Assembly (NCBI RefSeq): GCF_000371785.1
Contig: NZ_AQUI01000002.1
Coordinates: 3,885,276 to 3,949,275 of the forward strand
DNA: 64,000 bases
Source: Actinopolyspora halophila DSM 43834
GTDB taxonomy: Bacteria; Actinomycetota; Actinomycetes; Mycobacteriales; Pseudonocardiaceae
Direction: 5' to 3'
In this document: positions 54,507 through 62,857 of the stretch, piece by piece
Position numbering within the stretch: position 1 is the stretch's first letter
Layout: the number at the start of each line of letters is the position of its first letter
The notes under the pieces: model-generated
Told to the model about the DNA's origin: nothing
Seen by the model: only the letters and a program-made list of their open reading frames with translations
Databases searched by the model: none
Translations under genes and position numbers: made by a program

Positions 54507-55829
54507 ATGGGCGGAGGGGCCGGCTCGGCCGGATTACCGAGAAAACTCACCAACCTCGGCACGCTGTCGGTCGTGTTGGTGTTCGCCTTCCTGCTGAGCA
54601 CCACCACCGGGGTCAGCTCGGGAATGCGGGCCGCCACCGAACGCGACGTGCTGCGTGCCGACGGCGCGGACCGCATCCTGGTCTCCTCGCTGCCGAGCAT
54701 GACCACCAGGGGCAATCTCAACGCCCGGAAGCTGAACCTGATCGAGGCCGTCGCCGGGGTCAAGCAGGTCGTCCCCGACTACCCCTCCTCGCTGCGGGCT
54801 CCGAAGGGGGACAGCGCGCTGCCGGAGTTCTCGCTGGCGGTGCACTCCTGGGGCAGTTACGTCCCGCCACCGCTGACCGAAGGAACCGTGCAGGAGCCCC
54901 TGCCTCCGGACGCGATAGTGGTTCCCGCTCGTTCTCAGGGGACCGACTTCACCCGCTACCTCGGCCGCACGATCCGGCTGAGCTACACCGTCGCCTCTCC
55001 CGAGCCGCAGGAGCCGCCGCGCGACGAGGGCTCCGACGAGAAGAGCGCGGCCGAGCAGGAGGCCGCCGATCAGAAGGCCGCCGATCAGAAGGCCGCCGAT
55101 CAGGAGGGCGACGCCCGCGAAGAGGACGCTCAGGAGGAGAGCGCTCAGGGGGAGAAGGAACCGGCAACGGGAGCTCCCGAGGAAACGGCTCCGAGCTCCC
55201 CACCCAGCTTCAGCGAGACCATCGAACTCCGCGTCGCCGCGACCTACGATCCCCGCTGGCACGCGGACGGGTCCGACACGGCCTACGTCGCTCCGCGCAC
55301 GGCCGCGATGCTGGCCGCCGCCGAATCGGGACGAACGCCGGAGGCGCTGCACGGCGGACCAGGTGCCGGGCGACTCGGCATCCTGGTCGACGAGGCGAGC
55401 GACGTGAACTCCGTCGGAGCGCGACTGCGGGAAATGGGCGTCGGGGCCTTCCCCGCGTTCGAGCGGGAGAAGAACCTGATCAGGACGGTCGAGCTCTGGC
55501 GCTACGTGGCCCTGTCCGGGGTTTTGATCAGCGCGGCCCTGCTCGGTGCTTCCGTGGTGCGGCGACCCACCCGCGGTGAGCGAGCCGGGCCCGGCTCGCT
55601 CGGCCGGGCGGCGGGCATCGGACTGGTTGCCGGGGTACTGGCCACCGGCCTGGGAGTGCTGGCCGCCCTGGCACTGCGCGCCCCGATGGAGGAGTTCCTG
55701 GGACTGCGGATCCAGTGGTTCACGCTGGTACCAGGAGGTGCGCGGATCACGATGTCCGTACTCGCGCCCGCCCTTGCCGCGGTCGCGGGAGCCGCGATCG
55801 GCTCAATGCGCAAGCCCCGGACCGGGTGA
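54507..55829 (+). CDS. MacB/FtsX-like orphan permease-type membrane protein
   Basis: A 440-residue protein. One N-terminal helix (about 16-36, LSVVLVFAFLLSTTTGVSSG) is followed by a large extracytoplasmic domain like the MacB periplasmic core. Three C-terminal helices (about 330-430) complete an FtsX-like layout. The extracytoplasmic domain is interrupted at about 172-235 by a highly charged, Glu/Ala/Gln-rich insert with three AADQK-type units. ATG 54507 follows AAGGGGGGAA. No ABC ATPase lies nearby, which is unusual for this fold. Function unknown; a mechanotransmission role with a distant ATPase is possible. Confidence 0.75.
   Translation: MGGGAGSAGLPRKLTNLGTLSVVLVFAFLLSTTTGVSSGMRAATERDVLRADGADRILVSSLPSMTTRGNLNARKLNLIEAVAGVKQVVPDYPSSLRAPKGDSALPEFSLAVHSWGSYVPPPLTEGTVQEPLPPDAIVVPARSQGTDFTRYLGRTIRLSYTVASPEPQEPPRDEGSDEKSAAEQEAADQKAADQKAADQEGDAREEDAQEESAQGEKEPATGAPEETAPSSPPSFSETIELRVAATYDPRWHADGSDTAYVAPRTAAMLAAAESGRTPEALHGGPGAGRLGILVDEASDVNSVGARLREMGVGAFPAFEREKNLIRTVELWRYVALSGVLISAALLGASVVRRPTRGERAGPGSLGRAAGIGLVAGVLATGLGVLAALALRAPMEEFLGLRIQWFTLVPGGARITMSVLAPALAAVAGAAIGSMRKPRTG
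55063..55103 (+). repeat. Tandem 15-bp coding repeat in the MacB-like gene
   Basis: GCCGCCGATCAGAAG is repeated almost three times in a row, encoding AADQK units. The number of copies may vary between strains. Confidence 0.7.
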
Positions 55830-55856
55830 TTTCCGAGCGGCCGGTGGCCGGTGCTC

Positions 55857-56057
55857 TCAGAGTCGTCCCGCCTTCAACGCCGCGAGGAAGGACGAGAAGG
55901 CGGACCTGTCGAAGGCGAGCACCGCGCCCCGCGGCTCCTTGGAGTCGCGCACCCCGACCCGGTCGGTCGTGACCGCGATCTCGACGCACTGACCGCCACT
56001 CGAACTGCTGCGGCTCGCTCTACGCCAGACAGCCCGCGAAAAGTCGGTGACAGCCAT
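55857..56057 (-). CDS. DUF397 small protein
   Basis: A 66-residue DUF397 protein (WRRASRSSSSGGQCVEIAV, VGVRDSKEPRGAVLAF). Such proteins almost always follow an XRE/DUF5753 regulator in actinomycetes and act as its partner or antagonist. It lies 22 bp after that gene here. Confidence 0.92.
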   Translation of the reverse strand: MAVTDFSRAVWRRASRSSSSGGQCVEIAVTTDRVGVRDSKEPRGAVLAFDRSAFSSFLAALKAGRL

Positions 56058-56079
56058 CGACTCCTCTTCCTCTCCTCCG

Positions 56080-56940
56080 TCAGTCGAACGTCGAGGCCAC
56101 TCTATCGACCAGTTCGCGTGATTCTTCCGGTGGCAGCGCTGCCGAGTTCAACCTCTCGAAAACGACGCTGTAGCGGGTGTACTCCTCCGGTTCCCACAGG
56201 TAGGTCGCTCCGAGCACGTCCTCCAGATACACGGTTGCCAGTCCCTGCTCCGCCAGGTGCAGCAAAGTGAACGACGAAGCAACCGTCACCCGGTTCGGCG
56301 CCTCGAAGGGCAGCACCCTAAGCTCGATGTTCGCCTGTTCGGACACGGCCAGGAGATAACGCAGCTGCTCGTACATTATCCGAGGCCCGCCCTGGGTTCT
56401 GCGTAGTGCGGTTTCGCTGAGCACGGCGTGCAACGACGCAGGCTCACCGGAACGGGTCAGCACTTCCTGCCGCCGCATCCGAGCGTCCACCTGTCGATCG
56501 ACCAGCCGCGGATCTGCAGCCGGTTCCCATGCCTGGATCACCGAACGCGCGTATGCCTCAGTCTGGAGAAGCCCGGTGACGCTTTCCACTTCGTACAACC
56601 GGATCTGGGTCGCGTCCGACTCCAGTGCGACGAAGCGTTGAAACCAGTCGGGAACGGTGTCCCGGAAGGCACCGCTGCGACGAGCGCGTCTGGGAAGCTG
56701 ATGGACGATCCCGAGAAGGTAGTCGCGGCGATCGTCAGGGGCTTCGTAGAGCTCAGCGAGTTTCCGCACCTCGTCAGCGGTGATCCCCTGCTTACCACCC
56801 TCGATCTTGCTGATCTTCGGGACGCCGCCGCCCAGCGCAGCAGCTGCCTCGACAGCGGTGCACCCGGCGTTCTCACGCAGACGGCGCAGTTCTATCCCGA
56901 GTTGAATCTTGAGCATCTTCGGGTCCGGCATGTTCGCCAT
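56080..56940 (-). CDS. WhiJ-like XRE/DUF5753 transcriptional regulator
   Basis: A 286-residue regulator. The N-terminal helix-turn-helix (ELRRLRENAGCTAVEAAAAL, KISKIEGGKQGITADEV) is followed by the DUF5753 domain (about 95-280: VPDWFQRFVALESDATQIR, GLLQTEAYAR, YLEDVLGATYLWEPEEYTRY). This matches the WhiJ/BldB-associated group of developmental regulators, which pair with DUF397 proteins and a small divergent gene. Confidence 0.92.
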   Translation of the reverse strand: MANMPDPKMLKIQLGIELRRLRENAGCTAVEAAAALGGGVPKISKIEGGKQGITADEVRKLAELYEAPDDRRDYLLGIVHQLPRRARRSGAFRDTVPDWFQRFVALESDATQIRLYEVESVTGLLQTEAYARSVIQAWEPAADPRLVDRQVDARMRRQEVLTRSGEPASLHAVLSETALRRTQGGPRIMYEQLRYLLAVSEQANIELRVLPFEAPNRVTVASSFTLLHLAEQGLATVYLEDVLGATYLWEPEEYTRYSVVFERLNSAALPPEESRELVDRVASTFD

Positions 56941-57009
56941 GTGATCACCTTCGCAGCCGAGCGTCGCTCCGCCATCCCTCCGGCAGCATTTTCACCCGAT
57001 TGCTCGACT

Positions 57010-57024
57010 AGTTTCCAAGAAACT
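57010..57024. promoter_or_regulatory. Palindromic operator candidate between XRE and 99-aa gene
   Basis: AGTTTC-CAA-GAAACT is a perfect inverted repeat in the 130-bp divergent region, 8 bp before a TAACAT that could be a -10 box for the rightward gene. A natural target for the adjacent regulator. Confidence 0.5.
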
Positions 57025-57073
57025 TGCTCAATAACATGCTTGTCATCAACCCACTACCGAGAGGAATCGGGTG

Positions 57074-57370
57074 ATGACCGAACGAGCACGCACAACGGAG
57101 ACGACGAACGCCACCCCGGAGGTTCTCCTGGAGCTGGCACGAACCCGGCAGCCGAGACGCTTCGCGCTGTGCGAGCGGCGGACCGGGGCGCACGGCGGAG
57201 CCGAGCACGGCGTCTACGCCTGGGGGCTGGACTTCAACGAACGCCGCGACGGCGAATCCACCGGAGCCGTGCTCGTCGGGGAGGGGGGCTGGTTCGGCAA
57301 CGCCGACTCGGCCGAGGACGCGCTGGAGGTGTTCTCGCTGATCCGCGAGCTATACCTGGTTTGGGTGTGA
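57074..57370 (+). CDS. Hypothetical 98-aa protein next to WhiJ-like regulator
   Basis: A 98-residue soluble, acidic protein not recognised as any family. The centre has RRFALCERRTGAHGG and YAWGLDFNERRDG; the end is EDALEVFSLIRELYLVWV. ATG 57074 (or GTG 57071) follows GAGAGGA. Divergent from the XRE gene with a palindrome between them, so it is a likely target of that regulator. Confidence 0.65.
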   Translation: MTERARTTETTNATPEVLLELARTRQPRRFALCERRTGAHGGAEHGVYAWGLDFNERRDGESTGAVLVGEGGWFGNADSAEDALEVFSLIRELYLVWV

Positions 57371-57378
57371 GCTGCGGC

Positions 57379-57424
57379 CTCCGGCCCCTCCGCGGCCGCT
57401 GGGTCGCCGCGGAGGGGGCCGGAG
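57379..57424. terminator. Strong bidirectional terminator hairpin
   Basis: CTCCGGCCCCTCCGCGGC pairs with GCCGCGGAGG-GGGCCGGAG (one bulge) across a 9-nt loop. Flanking GTGAGCT/AGCTCAC lengthens the stem. It fills the convergent gap between the 98-aa gene and the dehydrogenase. Confidence 0.7.
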
Positions 57425-57430
57425 CTCACC

Positions 57431-58396
57431 TCACCCGTTGACCGGGGTGACCGGCCCGCTGCCGTCGAGCACCCCGACCACGTTGCGGGCGGCCAGCATC
57501 GCCATGGCCGTCCTCGTCTCCGTGGTGGCCGATCCCAGGTGCGGCGCGAGCGCCACGTTGTCCAGCTCGAGCAGTTCCGGCTCCACAGCGGGTTCGTTCT
57601 CGAAAACGTCCAACCCGGCCCCGGCTATCGAACCCTCCCGCAGTGCGGGCGCCAGCGCGCGCTCGTCCACCACGGGGCCGCGGCTGGTGTTGAGCAGCAC
57701 CGCCGAGGACTTCATCCGCTCCAGCGCCGAGCCGTCGATCAGATGGCGGGTCTCCGTCGTGAGCGGGCAGTGCAGGGAAACCACGTCGGAACTTTCCAGC
57801 AGCTCCGACATGGACAGGTACTCGGCGTCGACCTCGTTCTCCGCTTCCTCGTCGGCCCGGTGCCGCGCGGTGTAGACGACTTCCATGCCGAAGGCCCGCG
57901 CCCTGCGCGCCACCGCCCGGCCGATCTGGCCGAACCCCACGATCCCGAGCCTCTTGCCCTGCAGCCCGGAACCGAGCATGAAGGAGAAGTGCCACGCCCA
58001 GGGCGTCTTGGAACGAAGCAGCCGCTCCCCCTCGCCCAACCTGCGCGTGCACATCAGCAGGAGTCCGAAGGCAAGGTCCGCCGTGGCGTCGGTGAGCACG
58101 CCCGGAGTGTTCGTCAGCAGCACCCCGCGCGAGTCCAGCGCGGGCACGTCCACGTTGTCGTAACCGACGGCGACGTTGGCCACCACGCGCAACGAGGGGC
58201 CGGCCGCGTCGAGCATCGCCCCGTCCACGCGGTCGTGCAGCATCGAGACGACCGCGTCCGCGCCGCTGACCTCCTCCGCGAGCTCGTCCGGGGTCATGGC
58301 CCGGTTCTGACTGCACAACCGGACCTCACCGACCGACTCCAGCAGCCGTACGGCCGAGTCGGGTATCCACCTGGTCACCACTGTTCGGGCGTTCAC
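57431..58396 (-). CDS. D-2-hydroxyacid dehydrogenase (glyoxylate/hydroxypyruvate reductase-like)
   Basis: A 321-residue NAD(P)-dependent enzyme. The nucleotide motif is GIVGFGQIGRAVARRA; catalytic residues appear as Arg in NTSRGPVVDE, Glu in DVFENEP and His in APHLGSAT. VGYDNVDVPA is the substrate loop. Family members reduce glyoxylate, hydroxypyruvate or other 2-keto acids; the exact substrate is not clear. Confidence 0.93.
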   Translation of the reverse strand: MNARTVVTRWIPDSAVRLLESVGEVRLCSQNRAMTPDELAEEVSGADAVVSMLHDRVDGAMLDAAGPSLRVVANVAVGYDNVDVPALDSRGVLLTNTPGVLTDATADLAFGLLLMCTRRLGEGERLLRSKTPWAWHFSFMLGSGLQGKRLGIVGFGQIGRAVARRARAFGMEVVYTARHRADEEAENEVDAEYLSMSELLESSDVVSLHCPLTTETRHLIDGSALERMKSSAVLLNTSRGPVVDERALAPALREGSIAGAGLDVFENEPAVEPELLELDNVALAPHLGSATTETRTAMAMLAARNVVGVLDGSGPVTPVNG

Positions 58397-58532
58397 TCAC
58401 TCGTCCCTTCGCCAGAGATCGGTCGCCAGCCCCCGGGGGCCTGGCGGGAAGCGGCGAAGCCGCTCCGCGTCCGTGGCACCGCGTGAGTCCGCACGAGCGA
58501 GCCGCCACGCTGACCGCCCCGCGAGAGGTGTC

Positions 58533-59930
58533 TCAGTCCCGTCCATCGGACTCTCCGCGCACTATCCCGCGCAACTTCGGCAGCCGTTCGGCCAGCGTGC
58601 GCTCTCCACCTCGACCGCTCGGTTCGTAGTAGTCCGTTCCGACCAACCGGTCCGGCGGGTACTGCTGCGCCAGCACCCCCTCGGATCTGTCGTGCGGGTA
58701 GCGATACCCGACGGCGTTGCCCTGCCGGGTCGCTCCCGCGTAGTGCCCGTCCCGCAGGTGGGCCGGAACCGTTCCCGCCTTCCCCGCACGCACGTCGGCC
58801 AACGCGGCGTCCACGGCGGTGATGATCGCATTGGACTTGGGGGCCGTGGCCAGATGCACGGTCGCCTGGGCCAGCGGCAGCCGCCCCTCCGGCATCCCGA
58901 TGAACTGGACCGCCTGACTCGCGGCCACGGCGCTCTGCAGCGCCGTGGGGTCGGCCAGTCCGATGTCCTCGCTCGCGTGCACCACGAGGCGACGCGCTAT
59001 GAAGCGCGGATCCTCCCCCGCCTCGACCATGCGGGCCAGGTAGTGCAACGCCGCGTCCACGTCCGAACCGCGGATCGACTTGATGAAGGCGCTGATCACG
59101 TCGTAGTGCTGGTCACCGTCCCTGTCGTAGCGCACCGCGGCCTTGTCCACGGTGGTCTCGACGGTGTTCAGGTCGATCGTCGTCGTCCCGTTGGTCTCCG
59201 CGGCCTCGGCAGCGGCCTCGAGGGCGGTCAACGCCCTGCGGGCGTCCCCGCTGGCGAGCGCGACCAGGTGCTCCGCGGCCGCCTCCACCAGCCGGTATTC
59301 CCCGGCGAGGCCACGCTGCTCGGACACGGCCCGACGCACCAGATCCCGCACGGCCGCGTCGTCGAGCGGTTGCAGCCCCAGCACCAGGGAACGGGAGAGC
59401 AGCGGCGACACCACGGAGAACGACGGGTTCTCGGTCGTGGCCGCGACCAGCAGCACGGTGCGGTCCTCCACCGCCGAGAGCAGCGCGTCCTGCTGGGTCT
59501 TGGAGAAGCGGTGCACCTCGTCGATGAACAGGACGGTGGCCTCACCGGAGTGCCCCAGTCTGCGCCGCGCCTCCTCGATCACGCCGCGGACCTCCTTCAC
59601 ACCCGCGGACAGGGCGGAGAGCGCGACGAACCTGCGTCCGGTCGCCTGCGAGACCAGACCTGCCAACGTGGTCTTGCCCGTGCCGGGTGGCCCGTGCAGC
59701 AGCACGGAGGCCGGAGCGGCCCCCTCCACCAGACGTCGCAGCGGAGCACCCGGGCCGAGCAGGTGGTCCTGCCCGATCACCTCGTCCAGGCTCCGCGGAC
59801 GCATCCGCACGGCCAACGGCGCGTTGTCGGCAAGCCGTTGTTCCGCGCGCTCCTCGGCGTCGTTTCCGAACAACCCGTCATCGAGAAGCCGGTTGTCGAA
59901 CGAACCGGTGTCGAACAGCTCCTCACTCAC
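58533..59930 (-). CDS. rarA: Replication-associated recombination protein RarA/MgsA
   Basis: A 465-residue AAA+ ATPase. Walker [11 protein letters not shown], Walker [11 protein letters not shown], sensor ATTENPSF and the arginine finger region [11 protein letters not shown] are present. The C-terminal tetramerisation domain has [18 protein letters not shown] and [12 protein letters not shown]. It acts at stalled forks. GTG 59930 is chosen by length; its ribosome site is weak. Confidence 0.94.
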   Translation of the reverse strand: MSEELFDTGSFDNRLLDDGLFGNDAEERAEQRLADNAPLAVRMRPRSLDEVIGQDHLLGPGAPLRRLVEGAAPASVLLHGPPGTGKTTLAGLVSQATGRRFVALSALSAGVKEVRGVIEEARRRLGHSGEATVLFIDEVHRFSKTQQDALLSAVEDRTVLLVAATTENPSFSVVSPLLSRSLVLGLQPLDDAAVRDLVRRAVSEQRGLAGEYRLVEAAAEHLVALASGDARRALTALEAAAEAAETNGTTTIDLNTVETTVDKAAVRYDRDGDQHYDVISAFIKSIRGSDVDAALHYLARMVEAGEDPRFIARRLVVHASEDIGLADPTALQSAVAASQAVQFIGMPEGRLPLAQATVHLATAPKSNAIITAVDAALADVRAGKAGTVPAHLRDGHYAGATRQGNAVGYRYPHDRSEGVLAQQYPPDRLVGTDYYEPSGRGGERTLAERLPKLRGIVRGESDGRD

Positions 59931-60151
59931 GCTTTCGACGCTACCCGCGCCACCCCGCACCGGTGTCGCGGGACGACTCCGGTGCGGGGCTTCCGGATTC
60001 CGCAGATCACGGGCCCCCGCGCGAGCCCCGCCGGCAGGCCCCGGCCGAGTGTTGTTCCTCCGATGGTCCGAGGTCCGGGCGTCCTTCGGCGCGAGCAGCA
60101 CCGCAGAACGCCCGGGCGGGACGAAGTCCTACCGGCAGCGGGGTTCGGGGA

Positions 60152-61666
60152 TCACCTGGCGTTCGGCATGGCGAGCTCGACGTCGCAGGCGCTCTTGCGG
60201 CGCTGCTCCGCCCAGTTCTCCACCGCCTGGTGACAGGCCAGGTCGAGGTGCCGCACCGGGGTCATGTCGACGTGCGCGCTGCTCGTGACCGGCAGCTGCT
60301 CCAACCTGTCCTGCAGCTGGGGCAGCCGCAGGAAGGTCGCGTTGCCGTGCAGGCGGACCTGCGCGTGGTCCTCCTCGTGCTCGACCTCGACCGAGAGCCG
60401 GGAAACCTCCCAGGCGGTCTTGATCACGGCGGCGACCAGCCCGGTCAACGTGCCGATCAGCAGATCGGTGCCCACGATCATGCCCGCCGTCAACACCAGG
60501 ACGAACGCCTCGGCACGCTGCTCGCGGAACAGCTTGGTCACCTGACGCACCCCGAGCAGCTTCCAACCCGCGTGCAGGAGCAGCGCCCCGAGGGTCGCCA
60601 GGGGAATGTAGGAGAGCACCCCCGGAAGCAGCATCACGAACAGCAGCAGCCAGATCCCGTGCATCACCCGCGAGAGCTTGGTCCGCGCCCCCGCGTGCAG
60701 GTTGGCCGTGCTGCGCACGATGACGGCGGTCATCGGCAGCGCACCGAGCAGACCGCAGATCGTGTTCCCGACCCCCTGGGCCATCAGCTCGGTGTTGAAG
60801 CGGGTCTTGGGACCGTCGTGCATCCGGTCGATCGCGGCCGCGCTGAACAGGCTCTCGGCCGAGGCGATCAACGCGAAGGTCAGTATCGACCCGAGCACGG
60901 CGAAACTGGTCGCGGCGCCGAAGGCCTCCGGGGTGACGAGGTTGACCGTTTCCAGCAGCGCGCCCACCTGGATCGTTTCCAGCGGGAGTCCTAGCACGGA
61001 GGTGAGCAGGGCCGCGACGCCGACACCGACCAGCGGGGCCGGAACGGTACGCAGTCGCTGGGGCATCCTGCCCCACAAGGCCATGGTCAACAGGGTGACC
61101 ACGGCGATGGCCAGCCCGGACCTACCGGTGGAAGTGGTCAGCACCGAGCTGAACAGTTCGGGAAGTCCGGAGAACTTCGCGCTCGTCTCGGAGGGTTGTT
61201 CCATCCCTCCGACGGGGTAGATCTGGCCGAGGATGATCACGAGGCCGATCCCGGCCAGCATCCCCTGCACCACTGAGGGGGATATCGCCCGGAACCACGT
61301 CCCTATGCCGATCAGTCCCAGCAGGATCTGCAGCAGGCCCGCGCCGAGCACGATCACGCCGAGCACGGCCAACCCGTGATCGGCGACGGCGGAGGCCACC
61401 AGCACTGTCAGCCCGGCTGCCGGGCCGCTCACCTGCATGGTGCTTCCCGGCATGCAGCCGACCACGATCCCGCCGACGACGCCCGTGATGATGCCCAGTT
61501 CGGCGGGGACCCCGGAGGCTACCGCGATACCCACGCAGAGCGGCAGCGCCACCAGGAAGACGACCAGGGAAGCGCCGAAGTCGAAACCGAACTTCTGTTT
61601 GTGTCGGCGAATGGGCCCCGCTGTGCTTTCCGATTCGGGGCGGGGCGATTCGAGCTGTGCAGTCAC
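60152..61666 (-). CDS. SulP (SLC26) family anion transporter
   Basis: A 504-residue membrane protein. About 12 hydrophobic segments include FGASLVVFLVALPLCVGIA and PGSTMQVSGPAAGLTVLVA, the SulP signature region. The last 90 residues form a short STAS-like domain (VRLHGNATFLRLPQLQDRL). Actinobacterial members carry sulfate or bicarbonate; no carbonic anhydrase fusion is present. GTG 61666 follows GGAGTG. Confidence 0.92.
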   Translation of the reverse strand: MTAQLESPRPESESTAGPIRRHKQKFGFDFGASLVVFLVALPLCVGIAVASGVPAELGIITGVVGGIVVGCMPGSTMQVSGPAAGLTVLVASAVADHGLAVLGVIVLGAGLLQILLGLIGIGTWFRAISPSVVQGMLAGIGLVIILGQIYPVGGMEQPSETSAKFSGLPELFSSVLTTSTGRSGLAIAVVTLLTMALWGRMPQRLRTVPAPLVGVGVAALLTSVLGLPLETIQVGALLETVNLVTPEAFGAATSFAVLGSILTFALIASAESLFSAAAIDRMHDGPKTRFNTELMAQGVGNTICGLLGALPMTAVIVRSTANLHAGARTKLSRVMHGIWLLLFVMLLPGVLSYIPLATLGALLLHAGWKLLGVRQVTKLFREQRAEAFVLVLTAGMIVGTDLLIGTLTGLVAAVIKTAWEVSRLSVEVEHEEDHAQVRLHGNATFLRLPQLQDRLEQLPVTSSAHVDMTPVRHLDLACHQAVENWAEQRRKSACDVELAMPNAR

Positions 61667-62070
61667 GTCTCACTCCGTGGAGGTCATACAGGCCACGTGC
61701 GTGCTCATCGGATACACGTGGTCCCGCAGGATGTCGTCAGTCGAAATGCTTCGCTGGTACGAGAGGCAACCTTTCCGAACACGGGCCCCCGCAGGAGTCA
61801 CCCGTCTCCGGAAAAGAAGTTCGAATGAACTCGCGTCTTCGCGAGAGAGAATTCGGCGGGGACACCCGCGGACTTGGACAGGCGGTGTTTCGAAGCCGAT
61901 TCAGGACCGAACGATCCCGGCGCCCGGTATCGACCGCCTCACGGGATACGGCCGAGCGGAATCGACGGCTTCCGGAAAGGGCCTGTCAGTGCCCGGCGGT
62001 GGAGCCGTCGACCGCGAATCCGGGAATGACTCCGCGGTCGTGCACCCCGTCCTGCCGGAGCAGTGATCCA
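61667..62070. other. 404-bp upstream region of the SulP gene
   Basis: No gene seen. Two adjacent inverted repeats lie here: AGTTC-GAAT-GAACT at 61818-61831, and CTCGCG-TCTT-CGCGAG at 61830-61845. They could be regulatory or part of a leader. Confidence 0.6.
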
Positions 62071-62454
62071 TCACCTGCGGTAGACCTGAAGTCTGGCCTG
62101 CGAGTGGGTGGATTCGCACAAGCCGCGTCTACTTCCCACGGCCCGCACTATCCTTGAATAGTCTTCATATTTATCGCGCGTCAGAATCGTCCGCCACCCG
62201 GGAGCCTTTCCGGGCAGGACCTGGTTACCGCGTTCGCCGGTTCTGCGACCGAGCACGACAGCGCCGGAACGCTTGCGCAGCTTCTCGGTCTCGCAGGGAA
62301 CGCTGTGCTCGGTTTTGTGCTCCGAGGACGCGGACCTGGCCACCTGAGTCGCCGCACCGGCGGCGGGCACGGGGGAGAACGCGACAAGCACCACCGCGAA
62401 CAGCAGGAACAGCACCGCTCGCAGCGCTGCACCGAGCCTGGTGTCCACTGTCAC
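62071..62454 (-). CDS. Putative small secreted protein
   Basis: A 127-residue product with an export signal: a short basic start, hydrophobic core RAVLFLLFAVVLVAFSPV and cleavage-like PAAGA. The mature part is basic with two cysteines (VPCETEK, GLCESTH) and a KYEDYSRIVRAVGSRRG motif. No family recognised. GTG 62454 or GTG 62448 may start it; the frame is open further up to 62640 but reads through repeat-like DNA. It is upstream of the SulP gene on the same strand. A non-coding origin cannot be excluded. Confidence 0.45.
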   Translation of the reverse strand: MTVDTRLGAALRAVLFLLFAVVLVAFSPVPAAGAATQVARSASSEHKTEHSVPCETEKLRKRSGAVVLGRRTGERGNQVLPGKAPGWRTILTRDKYEDYSRIVRAVGSRRGLCESTHSQARLQVYRR

Positions 62455-62857
62455 CCCCGACGAACGCCCGGACGATTTCCTCAGCTGAGCGAAGCTCTCT
62501 GTTCTGGTCGTGGCAAGTGCTCGTTCGGCGGGACCTCTCGCCACCTCTCGAGCGAGAGCCCCGACACCGAGCAGCGTCAATCGGCTCGATCGGCCGACAC
62601 ACTCAATACTACTGAAGAAATGTTTCCTCGAGGTGAACACGCACTAGTCCGAACCGGTACGAAAAAGCCACACCGCCCCACTCGGACACCAGAAAGTGAG
62701 AATTTCTTCAGGTCAGCCGGAGGGGAACCACTACCGGCGACCACTAAAAGTGAAACACGTCTCATTTCGACGCCCGGCACACGAGAAGGGGACGGAGTTA
62801 CATCCACCATTCCGGTGAGTAACAATTTTCTCGCATGCCGGGACGCGACTCACTCTT
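62455..62857. other. 403-bp AT-richer region between kinase-like gene and small protein gene
   Basis: No convincing gene. It carries a degenerate family A tail at about 62515-62572 (minus strand). The part 62620-62860 is noticeably less GC-rich than the rest of the window and may hold promoter DNA. Confidence 0.6.
62515..62572 (-). repeat. Degenerate family A repeat, 3' half (A9)
   Basis: On the minus strand GTCGGGGCTC, then GGCGAGAGGTCCCGCCGAAC and GAGCACTTGCC follow the family A tail order. Confidence 0.45.

Noticed and set aside
62577-62825. 82-codon minus frame downstream of the kinase-like gene
   Set aside because: Atypical low-GC codon use for this genome and no ribosome site; probably non-coding promoter DNA.
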